Of a DNA stretch of 44,017 nt, positions 23,640 to 32,825 are shown one piece after another. Position 1 is the first letter of the stretch; every line of letters starts with the position of its first letter. This DNA is from Mycobacterium asiaticum DSM 44297 (GTDB lineage Bacteria; Actinomycetota; Actinomycetes; Mycobacteriales; Mycobacteriaceae): assembly GCF_000613245.1 (NCBI RefSeq), contig NZ_HG964936.1, positions 1,769,733 to 1,813,749 on the forward strand, in the 5' to 3' direction. The notes under the pieces are model-generated. The model did not search any database and was not told where the DNA came from. It saw only the letters and a program-made list of their open reading frames with translations. The position numbers were made by a program, and so were the translations under genes.

Positions 23640-24067
23640 GCGCCGGGCGCTCCATCGAGGTCGCCGTCACCTTCGTCTGGCTCGGCATGGTGCTGGCCAT
23701 CTCGTTCCTCGAGGCGCCGCTCAAATTCCGCGCGCCCAACGTGACGCTGCCGATTGGGCTCGGCATCGGCCGCCTCGTGTTCCGCGCCCTCAACAGCGTG
23801 GAAGTCGTCTTCGCGCTCGTGATTGCGGCGATCGCTCTGGCCGGGCCGACGCCGATGCGGATCATCGTCGCGCTGGCCGTGGCCGTCGCGATGCTGGCGG
23901 TCCAACTGGTCGCCGTGCGTCCCCGCCTGACCAAGCGATCCGACCAGGTGCTGGCCGGCTCGGATGGCCCCCGCTCCCATGCTCACTACGTCTATGTCGC
24001 GTTGGAGACGGTCAAGGTCATTGCGCTATTGGTGGCAGGGATACTGCTCTTACAAGTCCACGGCTGA
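23636..24067 (+). CDS. four-helix membrane protein (Rv2620c counterpart)
   Basis: A 143-residue integral membrane protein with four hydrophobic segments: VAVTFVWLGMVLAISFLEAP, the LVFRALNSVEVVFALVIAAI region, IIVALAVAVAMLAVQLVAV, and VALETVKVIALLVAGILLL. The GTG start overlaps the regulator stop (GTGA), so it is translated with the regulator. I know no function. A cofactor or small-molecule transport role would be guesswork. Confidence 0.75.
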   Translation: MSAGRSIEVAVTFVWLGMVLAISFLEAPLKFRAPNVTLPIGLGIGRLVFRALNSVEVVFALVIAAIALAGPTPMRIIVALAVAVAMLAVQLVAVRPRLTKRSDQVLAGSDGPRSHAHYVYVALETVKVIALLVAGILLLQVHG

Positions 24068-24086
24068 CGATGACAAGGATTCACCG

Positions 24087-24434
24087 ATGGAATCGATTTC
24101 GCTGACCGAGCTGGCATCCGAGAAGTTGGCCGAGGCGCGCAAGTCCCACAGCGGCCGGGCCGCCCACACCATCCACGGTGGCCATACCCACGAGCTGCGC
24201 CAGACCGTGCTGGCCTTGTTGGCCGATCACGACCTGTCCGAACATGAAAGCCCAGGTGAAGCCACCCTGCAGGTGCTGCAGGGGCATGTGCGCCTAACCG
24301 CCGGTGACGACGCCTGGGACGGTAAGACGGGCGATTATGTCGCCATCCCGCCGGTGCGCCATGCCCTGCGCGCGGTCGAGGACTCGGTGGTGATGCTGAC
24401 CGTGCTGAAATCTCAGCCCGGCGCTTCGCACTAG
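24087..24434 (+). CDS. cupin-domain protein (Rv2619c counterpart)
   Basis: A 115-residue single-domain cupin: THELRQTVLALLADHDLSEH followed by GEATLQVLQGHVRL (cupin motif 1 region) and GDYVAIPPVRHALRAV (motif 2, PxxxHxxxA). The His residues could bind a metal ion. It is third in the regulator-membrane protein-cupin operon. The following frame-disrupted monooxygenase starts 1 base after its stop. Confidence 0.8.
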   Translation: MESISLTELASEKLAEARKSHSGRAAHTIHGGHTHELRQTVLALLADHDLSEHESPGEATLQVLQGHVRLTAGDDAWDGKTGDYVAIPPVRHALRAVEDSVVMLTVLKSQPGASH

Positions 24435-24435
24435 C

Positions 24436-25295
24436 GTGCTCGCCACGCCCTGGTCGCGGGACTTCGGCCTGCGGGTGCCGATCGTCAACGCGCCGATGGG
24501 TGGGGTTGCGGGTGGCCGGCTTGCCGCGGCGGTCAGCGCCGCCGGCGGGCTGGGCATGGTCGGCATGGGCAGCACAGCCACCCGGGAGTCGTTGGCCGCC
24601 GAACTGCAACATGTGAGCGGCCGGTTCGGTATCGGCCTGGTGGATTGGGTGATGCGCGGCCAGGCCGGAATGCTGGACGACGCGCTGGCCGCGGAGCCGG
24701 CGCTGTTGTCGGTCAGCTTTGGCACCGACTGGGCCTGGGTGCGGCGGGCGCACGAAGCCGGAATCCCTACCGTGACACAGGTTTACGACGCCGACGGGGC
24801 GCGACGGGCGGCCGACGCCGGCGTCGACATCCTGGTGGCGCGCGGTGCCGAAGGGGGCGGCCACGGCGAGGTACGGCTCGCCACCCTGCCGCTGCTGGAC
24901 GCGGTGCTGGCCGCGGTGTCGGTGCCGGTGCTGGCCGGCGGTGGCGTCGCCTCACCCGAAGCCTCGCTGCGGTGCTGGCCGCCGGCGCCGCCGGCGCCTG
25001 GGTGGGCACCCGGCTGGCCGCATGCCCGGAGGCGCTGAGCGGCGATGCGAATCGTCGCGCCCTGATCGACGCCGCCGGCACCGACACTCAGGTGACGCGG
25101 GATTTCGACATCGCCGCGGGTCTGCCGTGGCCGGAGCGCTTCCCGTCGCGGGTGCTGACCCGCGAGGTGGCCGGTGCGGCCGTCGACGCGGGTCAGGGCG
25201 TCGAGATGGTCCGTGACGCGGCCACCGCCGGCGAGGTCATCGAGGAGATGTGTGCGGGGGCGGAGAAGTTGCTGGCTCGGTGGGCCCGCACCTGA
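24436..25295 (+). pseudogene. nitronate monooxygenase / 2-nitropropane dioxygenase-like enzyme, frame-disrupted
   Basis: The first frame (from GTG 24436) encodes the FMN-barrel start: VPIVNAPMGGVAGGRLA, AGGLGMVGMGS, then ARGAEGGGHGE with the phosphate-binding Gly-rich loop and VPVLAGGGVASPE. The rest, AAVLAAGAAGAWVGTRLAA through AGAEKLLARWART, is in another frame from about 24960. Adding one base near 24956-24962 (ACCCGAAGCC) gives one 286-residue protein. As written it stops at 25038. The family oxidises alkyl nitronates with O2. The 3' end overlaps the convergent regulator gene by 59 bases. Confidence 0.8.
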
Positions 25296-25962
25296 GCACC
25301 ACACAACAGCGCATCGGTCCAGGATCGAGCCGGACGCTTGGCCCGTACGGGTTCAGCGCCGCGGCCACCCCGCTGAGCAGCGCGAGATTCATACCGCAAG
25401 CCAACTCGGTCTGCTCCTGGGCCAGCGCATGGAACGGGCAGTTGGCGAGTTCCACTTCGTCGTCAGTCAGCCGGGGTTCGTAGCCGTACTTGCGCAACAC
25501 GTCTAAGGCCGCCTCGAACGCCTCTGTCGCGGTTGCCGGTTCGTCCGTCGAGGCGCCGATGCTGCGGCCGCAGGCATTGGCGAGGTCGTTGAGCACCTCG
25601 ACAACGGGTTCGCCGGACCGGGTCGCCTGACTGATCGCCGCCGCCATCAGGCGGCCGGCCAGCTCGTACTCCCGTTGCGGGAGGCTGACCGCGATTTCCC
25701 GCGCGGCCCGTCGATACAGCTTGGAGGTGCGGCCGGCGCCCGGGCCGGACCGCCCACCGGTACGCGCATAGTCGCTGTCCAGCAGGCCCTCGTCGGTGAG
25801 TCGGTCGAGATGGAATTTCGCCTGATGGCGGGCGATGCCGAGCGTGTCGGCAGCCTGGTCGCGGCTCACCGCCGTCGATTGGGCGCAGACGAATTCGTAG
25901 AGCTGATGGCGCACCGGATCCGCCAGGGCTCCGATTCCGGCGGCGTCCCGCTGCAGTCCCAT
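25237..25962 (-). CDS. HTH regulator with Fe-S-type cysteines (Rv2618 counterpart)
   Basis: A 241-residue regulator related to the one at 22983. Its winged HTH spans residues 10-88 (QAADTLGIARHQAKFHLDRL, then GPGAGRTSKLYR wing). The C-terminal part has C175 (ANCPFHALAQ), C189 (LACGMNLALLSGV) and C219/C220, i.e. C-x13-C-x29-C. The same spacing in two regulators 3 kb apart suggests a shared iron-sulfur or redox sensor. It is divergent from the DoxX gene with strong palindromic half-sites between them. The last residues overlap the monooxygenase end and may be poorly conserved. Confidence 0.8.
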   Translation of the reverse strand: MGLQRDAAGIGALADPVRHQLYEFVCAQSTAVSRDQAADTLGIARHQAKFHLDRLTDEGLLDSDYARTGGRSGPGAGRTSKLYRRAAREIAVSLPQREYELAGRLMAAAISQATRSGEPVVEVLNDLANACGRSIGASTDEPATATEAFEAALDVLRKYGYEPRLTDDEVELANCPFHALAQEQTELACGMNLALLSGVAAALNPYGPSVRLDPGPMRCCVVLRCGPTEPATSPPPHTSPR

Positions 25963-25971
25963 GCAACCCGA

Positions 25972-26039
25972 TTCTAACGGACAAAGTTGTTGACGCTACA
26001 CACCGGGAGTTCTAACGTAAGAAATATTATCCGTTAGAA
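25972..26039. promoter_or_regulatory. three TTCTAACG operator half-sites around a TATTAT -10 box
   Basis: TTCTAACGG (25972-25980) and TTCTAACG (26010-26017) are in direct orientation. CGTTAGAA (26032-26039) is inverted and forms a perfect 8-base dyad with the second copy over a 14-base spacer. TATTAT (26025-26030), a -10 box for the DoxX gene, lies inside that spacer. The first copy is 10 bases before the regulator start on the other strand. The arrangement fits repression of both genes by the regulator at 25237. Confidence 0.7.
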
Positions 26040-26056
26040 ACAATAGGAGGCGTCTG

Positions 26057-26515
26057 ATGAGCGCTACCCACGACACGCAGCAGGGCTCCGGGCTGGCAAT
26101 CCGCCTGCGCGATCCCGCGTACTCCGCGTTCCTGCTGTTGCGCACGGTCTTCACGGTTGCGCCGATCGTCTTCGGGCTGGACAAGTTCTTCAACCTGCTG
26201 ACCCATCCGCACCACTGGAACATGTATCTCGCCGGCTGGATCGACGGGCTGATTCCCGGTAACGCGGATCAGGCCATGTATCTGGTCGGGGCGATCGAGA
26301 TTGCCGCCGGCATCCTCGTCGCGGTCGCGCCACGCTGGGGCGCCTGGGTGGTTGCGGTCTGGCTGGCAGGGATCATCGTCAATCTGGTCACCGGGCCGGG
26401 CTGCTACGACGTCGCGTTGCGTGACTTCGGTCTGCTGGTAGGCGCGCTGGCGCTGGGCAGGCTGGCCCAGGGCGTCCACACCGGGAGCGTCGTCGGTCAG
26501 ATCCCGCGCAGGTAA
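26057..26515 (+). CDS. DoxX-family membrane protein (Rv2617c counterpart)
   Basis: A 152-residue protein with four membrane segments. It has the DoxX-like pattern LRTVFTVAPIVFGLDKFFNLL, then YLVGAIEIAAGILVAVAPR, then AWVVAVWLAGIIVNL, and a last helix DFGLLVGALALGRL. Some DoxX proteins act in complexes against oxidative stress with superoxide dismutase. ATG 26057 has a strong AGGAGG site 6 bases upstream. It is divergent from the Fe-S-type regulator and probably its target. Confidence 0.8.
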   Translation: MSATHDTQQGSGLAIRLRDPAYSAFLLLRTVFTVAPIVFGLDKFFNLLTHPHHWNMYLAGWIDGLIPGNADQAMYLVGAIEIAAGILVAVAPRWGAWVVAVWLAGIIVNLVTGPGCYDVALRDFGLLVGALALGRLAQGVHTGSVVGQIPRR

Positions 26516-27000
26516 CGGCGGGCGATGAGGCGCTGGGCCACCACCACGAAGGGGCCACCGAGCTTGCTCCACCAGGTGGCCGGCCGCGAGAACGACGAGA
26601 CGTCGGCGTACACCGCGTCGGTCGCGGGCTCGTAGCGCACGGCGAACCGTTCCTCGCCGGTGGCCGGGTGGCCCGGCAGGGTGCCGTAGGCGAAGCCGCG
26701 CGCGTCGGGCTCGTCGACCACGTACACCACCCGGCACGGCGCGCGCAGCAAACCGAGCGTCTTGACGACCACCACCGCCGAAACCGTCACGGTGTCGGAG
26801 CTGGCCTGCACGCCCAGGCCGGCTCCGCGCTGCATGCCCCAGTGCATTACGGCATCGGCAGCCTGTTCGAAGCGCTCCCGGCCGGTGCCGATCTGCGCTG
26901 ATGCACTGAGGTGGCTGTAGCCCGGCGGCAACTGTGCGGCGGCCGTTGCGCCCACTTCCTGATAGGTCAGCTGCTGGTCGGCGAGCGCGTTCAAATCCAC
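26497..27000 (-). CDS. DUF1990 family protein (Rv2616 counterpart)
   Basis: A 167-residue soluble protein of the DUF1990 (UPF0548) family: TYQEVGATAAAQLPPGYSHL, then RVVYVVDEPDARGFAYGTLPG and GEERFAVRYEP. The START-like fold suggests binding of a lipid or hydrophobic ligand; the role is unknown. GTG 27000 gives the length known for the M. tuberculosis protein (166); an in-frame ATG at 27063 would run into the divergent aldo/keto reductase. The 3' end overlaps the DoxX gene by 19 bases. Confidence 0.8.
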   Translation of the reverse strand: MDLNALADQQLTYQEVGATAAAQLPPGYSHLSASAQIGTGRERFEQAADAVMHWGMQRGAGLGVQASSDTVTVSAVVVVKTLGLLRAPCRVVYVVDEPDARGFAYGTLPGHPATGEERFAVRYEPATDAVYADVSSFSRPATWWSKLGGPFVVVAQRLIARRYLRGI

Positions 27001-27019
27001 ACAGCCAGCTTGCCACGCG

Positions 27020-27025
27020 TACGGT
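27020..27025 (+). promoter_or_regulatory. -10 box (TACGGT) of a leaderless transcript
   Basis: TACGGT lies 7 bases before ATG 27033, with no ribosome site. It is in the 32-base gap to the divergent DUF1990 gene. Confidence 0.5.
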
Positions 27026-27032
27026 TTGGAAC

Positions 27033-27896
27033 ATGGCTGCGGAAAATTCGGGAACTTTTGCACTGGGCGGCGACCTGTCCATCAACCGGCTCGGTTTCGG
27101 CGCGATGCGGTTGACCGGGAAGGGGGTCTGGGGTCCACCGGCCGATCGCGACGAATGCGTCCGAGTGCTGCGCCGCGCGGTCGAACTCGGCGTGAACTTC
27201 ATCGACACGGCCGACTCCTACGGCCCCTACATCTCCGAGGAGATCATTCACGAGGCGCTGCACCCGTACACCGGCCTGGTGATCGCCACCAAGGCCGGGC
27301 TGCTGCGCACCGGCCCCGACATCTGGATCCCACTGGGCAATCCGAGCTACCTGCGCCAGGAATGCGAGATGAGCCTGCGGCGGCTGGGCGTCGAGACCAT
27401 CGACCTGTTCCAGCTGCACCGCATCGACCGGAACTTCCCACTGGAGGATCAACTCGGCGAACTGACCGCGTTGCAAGGCGAAGGCAAGATCCGCCACATT
27501 GGTCTGTCCGAAATCGACGTCGACCAACTCGAGGCGGCACGCAGGCTCGCCCCGATCGTGTCGGTGCAGAACATGTACAACCTGCAGACCCGCACGGCCG
27601 AGGACCTGCTGGAGGCCGCGACCACGCAGGGCATCGGGTTCATCCCATGGTTCCCGCTGGCGTCCGGGCCGCTGGCGGCACCGGACGGTCCGCTCAAGGA
27701 CATCGCCGCGGCCCACCACGCGACGCCGTCGCAGCTGGCGCTGGCCTGGTTGTTGAAGCGCTCGCCAGTGGTCCTGCCGATTCCCGGCACGTCTCAGGTG
27801 GCCCACCTGGAGGAGAACGTGGCCGCCGCCGACATCGAGCTCACTGACGAGGAATTCGAGGCGCTGTCGGCTGCCGGTGCTGGGCAGAGCGGCTAG
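27033..27896 (+). CDS. aldo/keto reductase
   Basis: A 287-residue NADPH-dependent oxidoreductase of the (beta/alpha)8 aldo/keto reductase superfamily. The full catalytic set is present: D58 and Y63 in FIDTADSYGP, K87 in ATKAGL, H129 in FQLHRID. The C-terminal segment PIPGTSQVAHLEENVAA binds the cofactor adenosine phosphate in the family. Start ATG 27033 fits the -10 box. The substrate is unknown; aldehydes, ketones or quinones are usual. Confidence 0.9.
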   Translation: MAAENSGTFALGGDLSINRLGFGAMRLTGKGVWGPPADRDECVRVLRRAVELGVNFIDTADSYGPYISEEIIHEALHPYTGLVIATKAGLLRTGPDIWIPLGNPSYLRQECEMSLRRLGVETIDLFQLHRIDRNFPLEDQLGELTALQGEGKIRHIGLSEIDVDQLEAARRLAPIVSVQNMYNLQTRTAEDLLEAATTQGIGFIPWFPLASGPLAAPDGPLKDIAAAHHATPSQLALAWLLKRSPVVLPIPGTSQVAHLEENVAAADIELTDEEFEALSAAGAGQSG

Positions 27897-27899
27897 CAA

Positions 27900-27905
27900 T
27901 ACGGT
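27900..27905 (+). promoter_or_regulatory. -10 box (TACGGT) of a leaderless transcript
   Basis: TACGGT is followed by 6 bases and GTG 27912, and overlaps the end of the preceding gene. Confidence 0.5.
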
Positions 27906-27911
27906 GTCCTG

Positions 27912-28535
27912 GTGGCAGTTGACCATCAGCAACACCCCGGCGGCGGGTTCAACCCGCCCGAGCCGACCAGCAAGGGCGGGCCGGATTACGGCCGCTTCAT
28001 CGACGCGGTGCGCAGGTTGCAGGATCACGCGCGGGCGGTCGATGCACCAGATGCGGTGATCACCGACGCCGCCGACCGCCTGGAGAAGCTCTCGGCGCTG
28101 CTGGCGCCGTTCGACGCCGACGAATGGCAGTCGCCGTCGGGCCGCCGGATGGACCTGCCGGTGCGCGGCAACATCCTGACCGTTCCGATGGAGGCCAGGA
28201 AAACCGAGGACGGCCGGATCGAGGGCTGGGCCCGGTTCCCGCGTTTCCATCTGGGGCGAAACGGTGCCGTGCACGGCGGCGCGCTCGGCCTGCTGTTCGA
28301 TTCGGTTCTCGGGCTGACCGCATCCTGGCTCACGGGCAGCCGCCGTCAGCGCACCGCCTATCTGAAAATCAACTACCGCAACATCGTGCCGATCGAAAAG
28401 GAGTTGCAGTTCTCCTCGGGGATCGACAGCGTGGAGGGACGCAAGATCTTCGTGTCCGGCCGGTTGACCGACGGCGACACCGTGCTGACGGAGGCCGATG
28501 CGTTGTTTGTGCGGCTCAAGCCGGGGCAGCCCTGA
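27912..28535 (+). CDS. hotdog-fold (PaaI-type) acyl-CoA thioesterase
   Basis: A 207-residue protein. Residues 1-75 look like a helical extension. Residues 80-205 form a hotdog domain with N117 and the HGG loop (residues 121-123) in [16 protein letters not shown], and [17 protein letters not shown]. The NGxVHGG motif is that of PaaI-like thioesterases, which hydrolyse acyl- or phenylacetyl-CoA. The GTG start follows the -10 box by 6 bases. The gene lies between the aldo/keto reductase and thrS and is not obviously part of either unit. Confidence 0.8.
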   Translation: MAVDHQQHPGGGFNPPEPTSKGGPDYGRFIDAVRRLQDHARAVDAPDAVITDAADRLEKLSALLAPFDADEWQSPSGRRMDLPVRGNILTVPMEARKTEDGRIEGWARFPRFHLGRNGAVHGGALGLLFDSVLGLTASWLTGSRRQRTAYLKINYRNIVPIEKELQFSSGIDSVEGRKIFVSGRLTDGDTVLTEADALFVRLKPGQP

Positions 28536-28609
28536 CGCGCGACCCCGATAGCATTGTCCACCGATCGGCTTGCAAACCGCGCCACCAAAAAGTATTGGAG
28601 ACCAACCCG

Positions 28610-30664
28610 ATGAGCGCCCCCGCACAACCCGTTCCGGCCACCCCCATTCGGGTGCCTGCCGGGACTACCGCCGCGGCCGCGGTCGGGGAGGCAGGGTTGC
28701 CGAGGCGCGGGTCGCCCGACGCGATCGTGGTGGTACGCGACGCCGAGGGCAAATTGCGCGACCTGAGCTGGGTGCCCGACACCGACGTAGAGGTGATCCC
28801 GGTGGCCGCCAACACCGACGAAGGCCGCAGCGTGATCCGGCACTCCACGGCGCACGTGCTGGCCCAGGCGGTCCAGGATCTGTTTCCCGAGGCCAAGCTC
28901 GGCATCGGGCCGCCCATCACCGACGGCTTCTACTACGACTTCGATGTCAGCGAGCCGTTCACGCCCGAGAACCTCGAGGCGCTGGAAAAGCGGATGCGCC
29001 AGATCGTCAAGGAAGGGCAGCTGTTCGACCGGCGGGTCTATGAGTCCAAGGACGCGGCGCGCAAAGAGCTGGCCGACGAGCCGTTCAAGCTCGAACTGGT
29101 CGACGACAAATCGGGTGACCCGGACGTGATGGAAGTCGGCGGGGACGAGCTGACCGCCTACGACAACCTCAACCCCCGCACCCGCGAACGGGTCTGGGGC
29201 GACCTGTGCCGGGGGCCGCACATCCCCACCACCAAACACATTCCGGCGTTCAAGCTGACCCGCAGCTCGGCGGCCTACTGGCGGGGTGACCAGAACAACG
29301 CCAGCCTGCAACGCATCTACGGCACCGCGTGGGAGTCACAGGAGGCCCTCGACCGTCACCTGGAACTGATCGCCGAAGCGCAGCGCCGCGACCACCGCAA
29401 GCTGGGCGTGGAACTGGACCTGTTCAGCTTCCCTGACGAAATCGGTTCGGGCCTGGCGGTTTTCCACCCCAAGGGCGGCATCATCCGTCGTGAGCTGGAG
29501 GAGTACTCCCGGCGAAAGCACGAGCAGGCCGGGTATGAGTTCGTCAACACCCCGCACATCACCAAGGAGCAGCTCTACGTCACCTCGGGCCACCTCGAGT
29601 GGTACGCCGACGGCATGTACCCGCCGATGCACCTCGACGCGGAGTTCAACCCCGACGGAACGGTGCGCAAGCCGGGGCAGGACTACTACCTCAAGCCGAT
29701 GAACTGCCCGATGCACCACCTGATCTACCGGGCGAGGGGCCGGTCGTACCGCGAACTGCCGTTGCGGCTCTTCGAATTCGGCAGCGTCTACCGCTACGAG
29801 AAGTCCGGGGTGATCCACGGGCTGACCCGGGTGCGGGGAATGACGCAGGACGACGCGCACATCTACTGCACCCGCGAGCAGATGCGCGACGAGCTCAGCT
29901 CGGTGCTGCGGTTCGTCCTCGACCTGCTGGCCGACTACGGGCTCGACGACTATTACCTGGAGCTGTCCACGAAGGACCCGGAGAAGTACGTCGGCTCCGA
30001 CGAGGTGTGGGAGGAGGCCACCGATATCCTGCGCGAGGTCGGCGAGGCCTCCGGGCTGCAGCTGGTGCCGGACCCGGGCGGTGCTGCGTTCTACGGTCCG
30101 AAGATCTCCGTGCAGGTGAAGGACGCGCTGGGCCGCAGCTGGCAGATGTCGACGCTGCAGGTCGACTTCAACATGCCGGAGCGCTTCGAGCTGGAATACA
30201 CCGCCTCCGATGGGACCCGCCGGCGCCCGGTGCTGATCCACCGCGCGCTGTTCGGCTCGATCGAGCGGTTCTTCGGCATTCTCACCGAGCATTACGCGGG
30301 GGCCTTCCCGGCGTGGCTGGCGCCGGTGCAGGCGGTCGGCATCCCGGTCGCCGACGACCACATTGCCTACCTGGAAGATGTTGCCGCGCAACTGAAATCG
30401 CGCGGAGTGCGGGTGGAGGTGGACACCAGCGACGACCGGATGGCCAAGAAGATCGTCAACCACACCAATCAGAAGGTGCCGTTCATGCTGCTCGCCGGCG
30501 ACCGCGACGTGCAGGCGGGCGCCGTCAGTTTCCGCTTCGGTGATCGCACCCAGATCAACGGTGTGCCGCGCGATGCCGCCGTGGCGGCCATCGTCGACTG
30601 GCTTACCAGACGCGAAAACGCTACGCCCACAGCCGAACTGGTGAAGGTACCCGACGGTGAGTGA
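28610..30664 (+). CDS. thrS: threonyl-tRNA synthetase
   Basis: A 684-residue class II synthetase (M. tuberculosis 692). Domains in order: TGS (1-70), editing domain with HSTAH near residue 83, catalytic core with motif 2 [13 protein letters not shown], zinc ligand motif MNCPMHH, and motif 3 near [14 protein letters not shown]. The C-terminal anticodon-binding domain has [13 protein letters not shown]. It charges tRNA-Thr. ATG 28610 has TTGGAG 9 bases upstream; I see no T-box in the 74-base leader. The following HIT gene starts within its last codons (8-base overlap), opening the phosphatidylinositol operon. Confidence 0.97.
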   Translation: MSAPAQPVPATPIRVPAGTTAAAAVGEAGLPRRGSPDAIVVVRDAEGKLRDLSWVPDTDVEVIPVAANTDEGRSVIRHSTAHVLAQAVQDLFPEAKLGIGPPITDGFYYDFDVSEPFTPENLEALEKRMRQIVKEGQLFDRRVYESKDAARKELADEPFKLELVDDKSGDPDVMEVGGDELTAYDNLNPRTRERVWGDLCRGPHIPTTKHIPAFKLTRSSAAYWRGDQNNASLQRIYGTAWESQEALDRHLELIAEAQRRDHRKLGVELDLFSFPDEIGSGLAVFHPKGGIIRRELEEYSRRKHEQAGYEFVNTPHITKEQLYVTSGHLEWYADGMYPPMHLDAEFNPDGTVRKPGQDYYLKPMNCPMHHLIYRARGRSYRELPLRLFEFGSVYRYEKSGVIHGLTRVRGMTQDDAHIYCTREQMRDELSSVLRFVLDLLADYGLDDYYLELSTKDPEKYVGSDEVWEEATDILREVGEASGLQLVPDPGGAAFYGPKISVQVKDALGRSWQMSTLQVDFNMPERFELEYTASDGTRRRPVLIHRALFGSIERFFGILTEHYAGAFPAWLAPVQAVGIPVADDHIAYLEDVAAQLKSRGVRVEVDTSDDRMAKKIVNHTNQKVPFMLLAGDRDVQAGAVSFRFGDRTQINGVPRDAAVAAIVDWLTRRENATPTAELVKVPDGE

Positions 30665-31211
30665 GCAGGAGGACACGATTCTGGACCGCGGCGTCGGCGA
30701 ACGCGACCACCTGCAGCGGTTGTGGACGCCGTACCGGATGAACTACCTGGCTGAAGCGCCGATGAAGCGCAATGACGCCGCCCGCGCCGAGCCGTTCACC
30801 GACATCCCGCAGATGTCGGACGAGGATGGGCTGGTGGTGGCCCGCGGCGAACTCGTCTACGCCGTCCTCAACCTGTACCCGTACAACCCGGGTCACCTGA
30901 TGGTGGTGCCCTACCGGCGAGTGTCCGAGCTCGAAGACCTGACCGAAGCGGAGAGCGCCGAGGTAATGGCCTTCACCCAGAAGGCAATTCGGGTGATCAA
31001 GAACGTGTCGCGTCCGCACGGCTTCAACGTCGGCATCAACCTGGGCCATTCGGCGGGCGGTTCGCTGGCCGAGCACCTGCACGTGCACGTCGTGCCCCGC
31101 TGGGGTGGAGACGCGAACTTCATCACGATCGTCGGCGGATCCAAGGTGATACCGCAGTTGCTGCGCGAGACCCGCCGTCTGCTCGCGGACGAATGGGCCC
31201 GGCAGTCATGA
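30657..31211 (+). CDS. HIT-family nucleotide hydrolase/phosphorylase (Rv2613c counterpart)
   Basis: A 184-residue HIT protein with the catalytic triad [10 protein letters not shown] (H140, H142, H144) and the [14 protein letters not shown] strand. The M. tuberculosis homologue Rv2613c has been described as a diadenosine tetraphosphate phosphorylase. GTG 30657 overlaps the thrS stop. Its coupling with thrS makes sense, since aminoacyl-tRNA synthetases produce Ap4A as a side product. Confidence 0.9.
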   Translation: MSEQEDTILDRGVGERDHLQRLWTPYRMNYLAEAPMKRNDAARAEPFTDIPQMSDEDGLVVARGELVYAVLNLYPYNPGHLMVVPYRRVSELEDLTEAESAEVMAFTQKAIRVIKNVSRPHGFNVGINLGHSAGGSLAEHLHVHVVPRWGGDANFITIVGGSKVIPQLLRETRRLLADEWARQS

Positions 31212-31224
31212 GGCGGATGGGCTC

Positions 31225-31878
31225 ATGAGCAAGCTGCCGTTCCTGTCGCGGGCGTTCTTCGCCAAGATCACCGACCCGGTGGCCCGGGCGGCCCTGCGGA
31301 TCGGGTTGACGCCGGATATCGCGACGATCATCGGCACCACCGCTTCGGTGGCCGGCGCGTTGATCCTGTTCCCGATGGGCAAGTTGTTCGCCGGCGGATG
31401 CGTGGTCTGGTTCTTCACGCTGTTCGACATGCTCGACGGTGCGATGGCCCGGGAACGCGGCGGCGGTACCAGGTTCGGCGCGGTCCTGGACGCCACCTGC
31501 GACCGGATCAGCGACGGCGCGGTCTTCTGCGGGCTGCTGTGGTGGATCGCGTTTCACTTGCACGACCGGCTGCTGACCGTGGCCACCCTGATCTGTCTGG
31601 TGACCTCGCAGGTCATCTCCTATATCAAGGCGCGGGCCGAAGCCAGCGGGTTGCGCGGTGACGGCGGCTTCATCGAGCGCCCCGAGCGGCTGATCATCGT
31701 GCTGTCCGGCGCCGGGGTGTCGGACTTTCCGTTCGTGGCCTGGCCACCGGCACTGCCGATCGCGATGTGGTTGCTGGCCGTACTCAGCGTGATCACCTGC
31801 GCGCAACGCCTGTACGCGGTGCGGACCTCAACCGGGGCCGTCGACCGCATCCCGCTGCCACGAAAGGGCGAGCAGTGA
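31225..31878 (+). CDS. pgsA1: phosphatidylinositol phosphate synthase
   Basis: A 217-residue membrane enzyme, the same length as Rv2612c. The CDP-alcohol phosphotransferase motif is complete: D68, D71-G72, A75-R76, G85, D89 and D93 (FDMLDGAMARERGGG, then FGAVLDATCD). Six helices are expected. It joins CDP-diacylglycerol and inositol 1-phosphate to phosphatidylinositol phosphate, the first step towards PIMs, LM and LAM, and is essential in mycobacteria. The next gene overlaps the stop (GTGA). Confidence 0.95.
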   Translation: MSKLPFLSRAFFAKITDPVARAALRIGLTPDIATIIGTTASVAGALILFPMGKLFAGGCVVWFFTLFDMLDGAMARERGGGTRFGAVLDATCDRISDGAVFCGLLWWIAFHLHDRLLTVATLICLVTSQVISYIKARAEASGLRGDGGFIERPERLIIVLSGAGVSDFPFVAWPPALPIAMWLLAVLSVITCAQRLYAVRTSTGAVDRIPLPRKGEQ

Positions 31879-32825
31879 TACCTCCTTCGGTGGGACTGAA
31901 AATGCCCGGACGCCCCCGCGAGATGCTGACCGGCACCGCGACCGGTTGGGCTTACGCGGCGGGCTGGATGGCCGTCCGGGCGCTGCCGGAATTCGCCGCA
32001 CGAAACGCCTTCGATGCCGGGGCCCGCTACGCCGCGCGGCGCGGTGGGCCGGAGCAACTGCGCAAGAATCTCGCCCGGGTGATCGGGGTGCGCCCGGCGC
32101 AGGTGCCGGATTCGCTGATGCGCGCGTCCTTGGCGTCCTACGCCCGGTATTGGCGGGAGGCCTTCCGGCTGCCGACGATGGATCTGGCCGAACTGACCCG
32201 CCGGCTGGACAGCTGCACCGGGGGACAGGACAACCTGAACGGCGCGCTGGCCGCCGGCCGCGGGGTGGTGCTGGCGCTGCCGCACAGCGGAAACTGGGAC
32301 ATGAACGGAGTCTGGCTGTCGCAGACATACGGCACCTTCGCCACCGTCGCCGAACGGCTCAAACCGGAATCGCTGTACCGCCGCTTCATCGAGTATCGCG
32401 AAGGCCTGGGTTTCGAGGTGATTCCGCATTCCGGCGGCGACCGACCCCCATTTGAGGTGCTATGCGACCGGCTGCGGGCCAACCAGATCGTGGCGTTGAT
32501 GGCCGAGCGCGACCTGACCCGCACCGGCGTCGAGGTCGAGTTCTTCGGTGAAACCACCCGGATGCCGGCCGGCCCGGCCAAGCTCGCGATCGCCACGGGG
32601 GCGCAACTGCTGCCGTCGCACTGCTGGTTCAAGGGCGACGGCTGGGAGTGCAACATGCAAGAACCGCTGGACTGCAGCAGCGGCGACGTCCAGGCGATCA
32701 CTCAGGCGCTGGCCCGTGAATTCGAGACCAACATCGCCGCCAACCCCGAAGACTGGCACATGATGCAGCCGCAGTGGCTGGCCGATCTTTCGGACGAGCG
32801 GCAGGCGTGGTTGAAGGAAGCCTGA
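31875..32825 (+). CDS. patA: phosphatidylinositol mannoside acyltransferase
   Basis: A 316-residue acyltransferase of the LpxL/HtrB family, identical in length to Rv2611c as I recall. The catalytic pair is H137 in LPHSGNWD and E211 in MAERDL, 74 residues apart as in M. smegmatis PatA (H126, E200). It transfers a palmitoyl group to the 6-position of the mannose on PIM1/PIM2. The GTG start overlaps the pgsA1 stop; its stop TGA shares a base with the pimA start (TGATG). Confidence 0.93.
   Translation: MIPPSVGLKMPGRPREMLTGTATGWAYAAGWMAVRALPEFAARNAFDAGARYAARRGGPEQLRKNLARVIGVRPAQVPDSLMRASLASYARYWREAFRLPTMDLAELTRRLDSCTGGQDNLNGALAAGRGVVLALPHSGNWDMNGVWLSQTYGTFATVAERLKPESLYRRFIEYREGLGFEVIPHSGGDRPPFEVLCDRLRANQIVALMAERDLTRTGVEVEFFGETTRMPAGPAKLAIATGAQLLPSHCWFKGDGWECNMQEPLDCSSGDVQAITQALAREFETNIAANPEDWHMMQPQWLADLSDERQAWLKEA

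Noticed and set aside
28536..28609. T-box or other riboswitch before thrS
   Set aside because: The leader is only 74 bases and lacks the T-box sequence and terminator.
26991..28625. 544-codon open frame on the - strand
   Set aside because: Antisense to the aldo/keto reductase and thioesterase genes, both with complete active sites.
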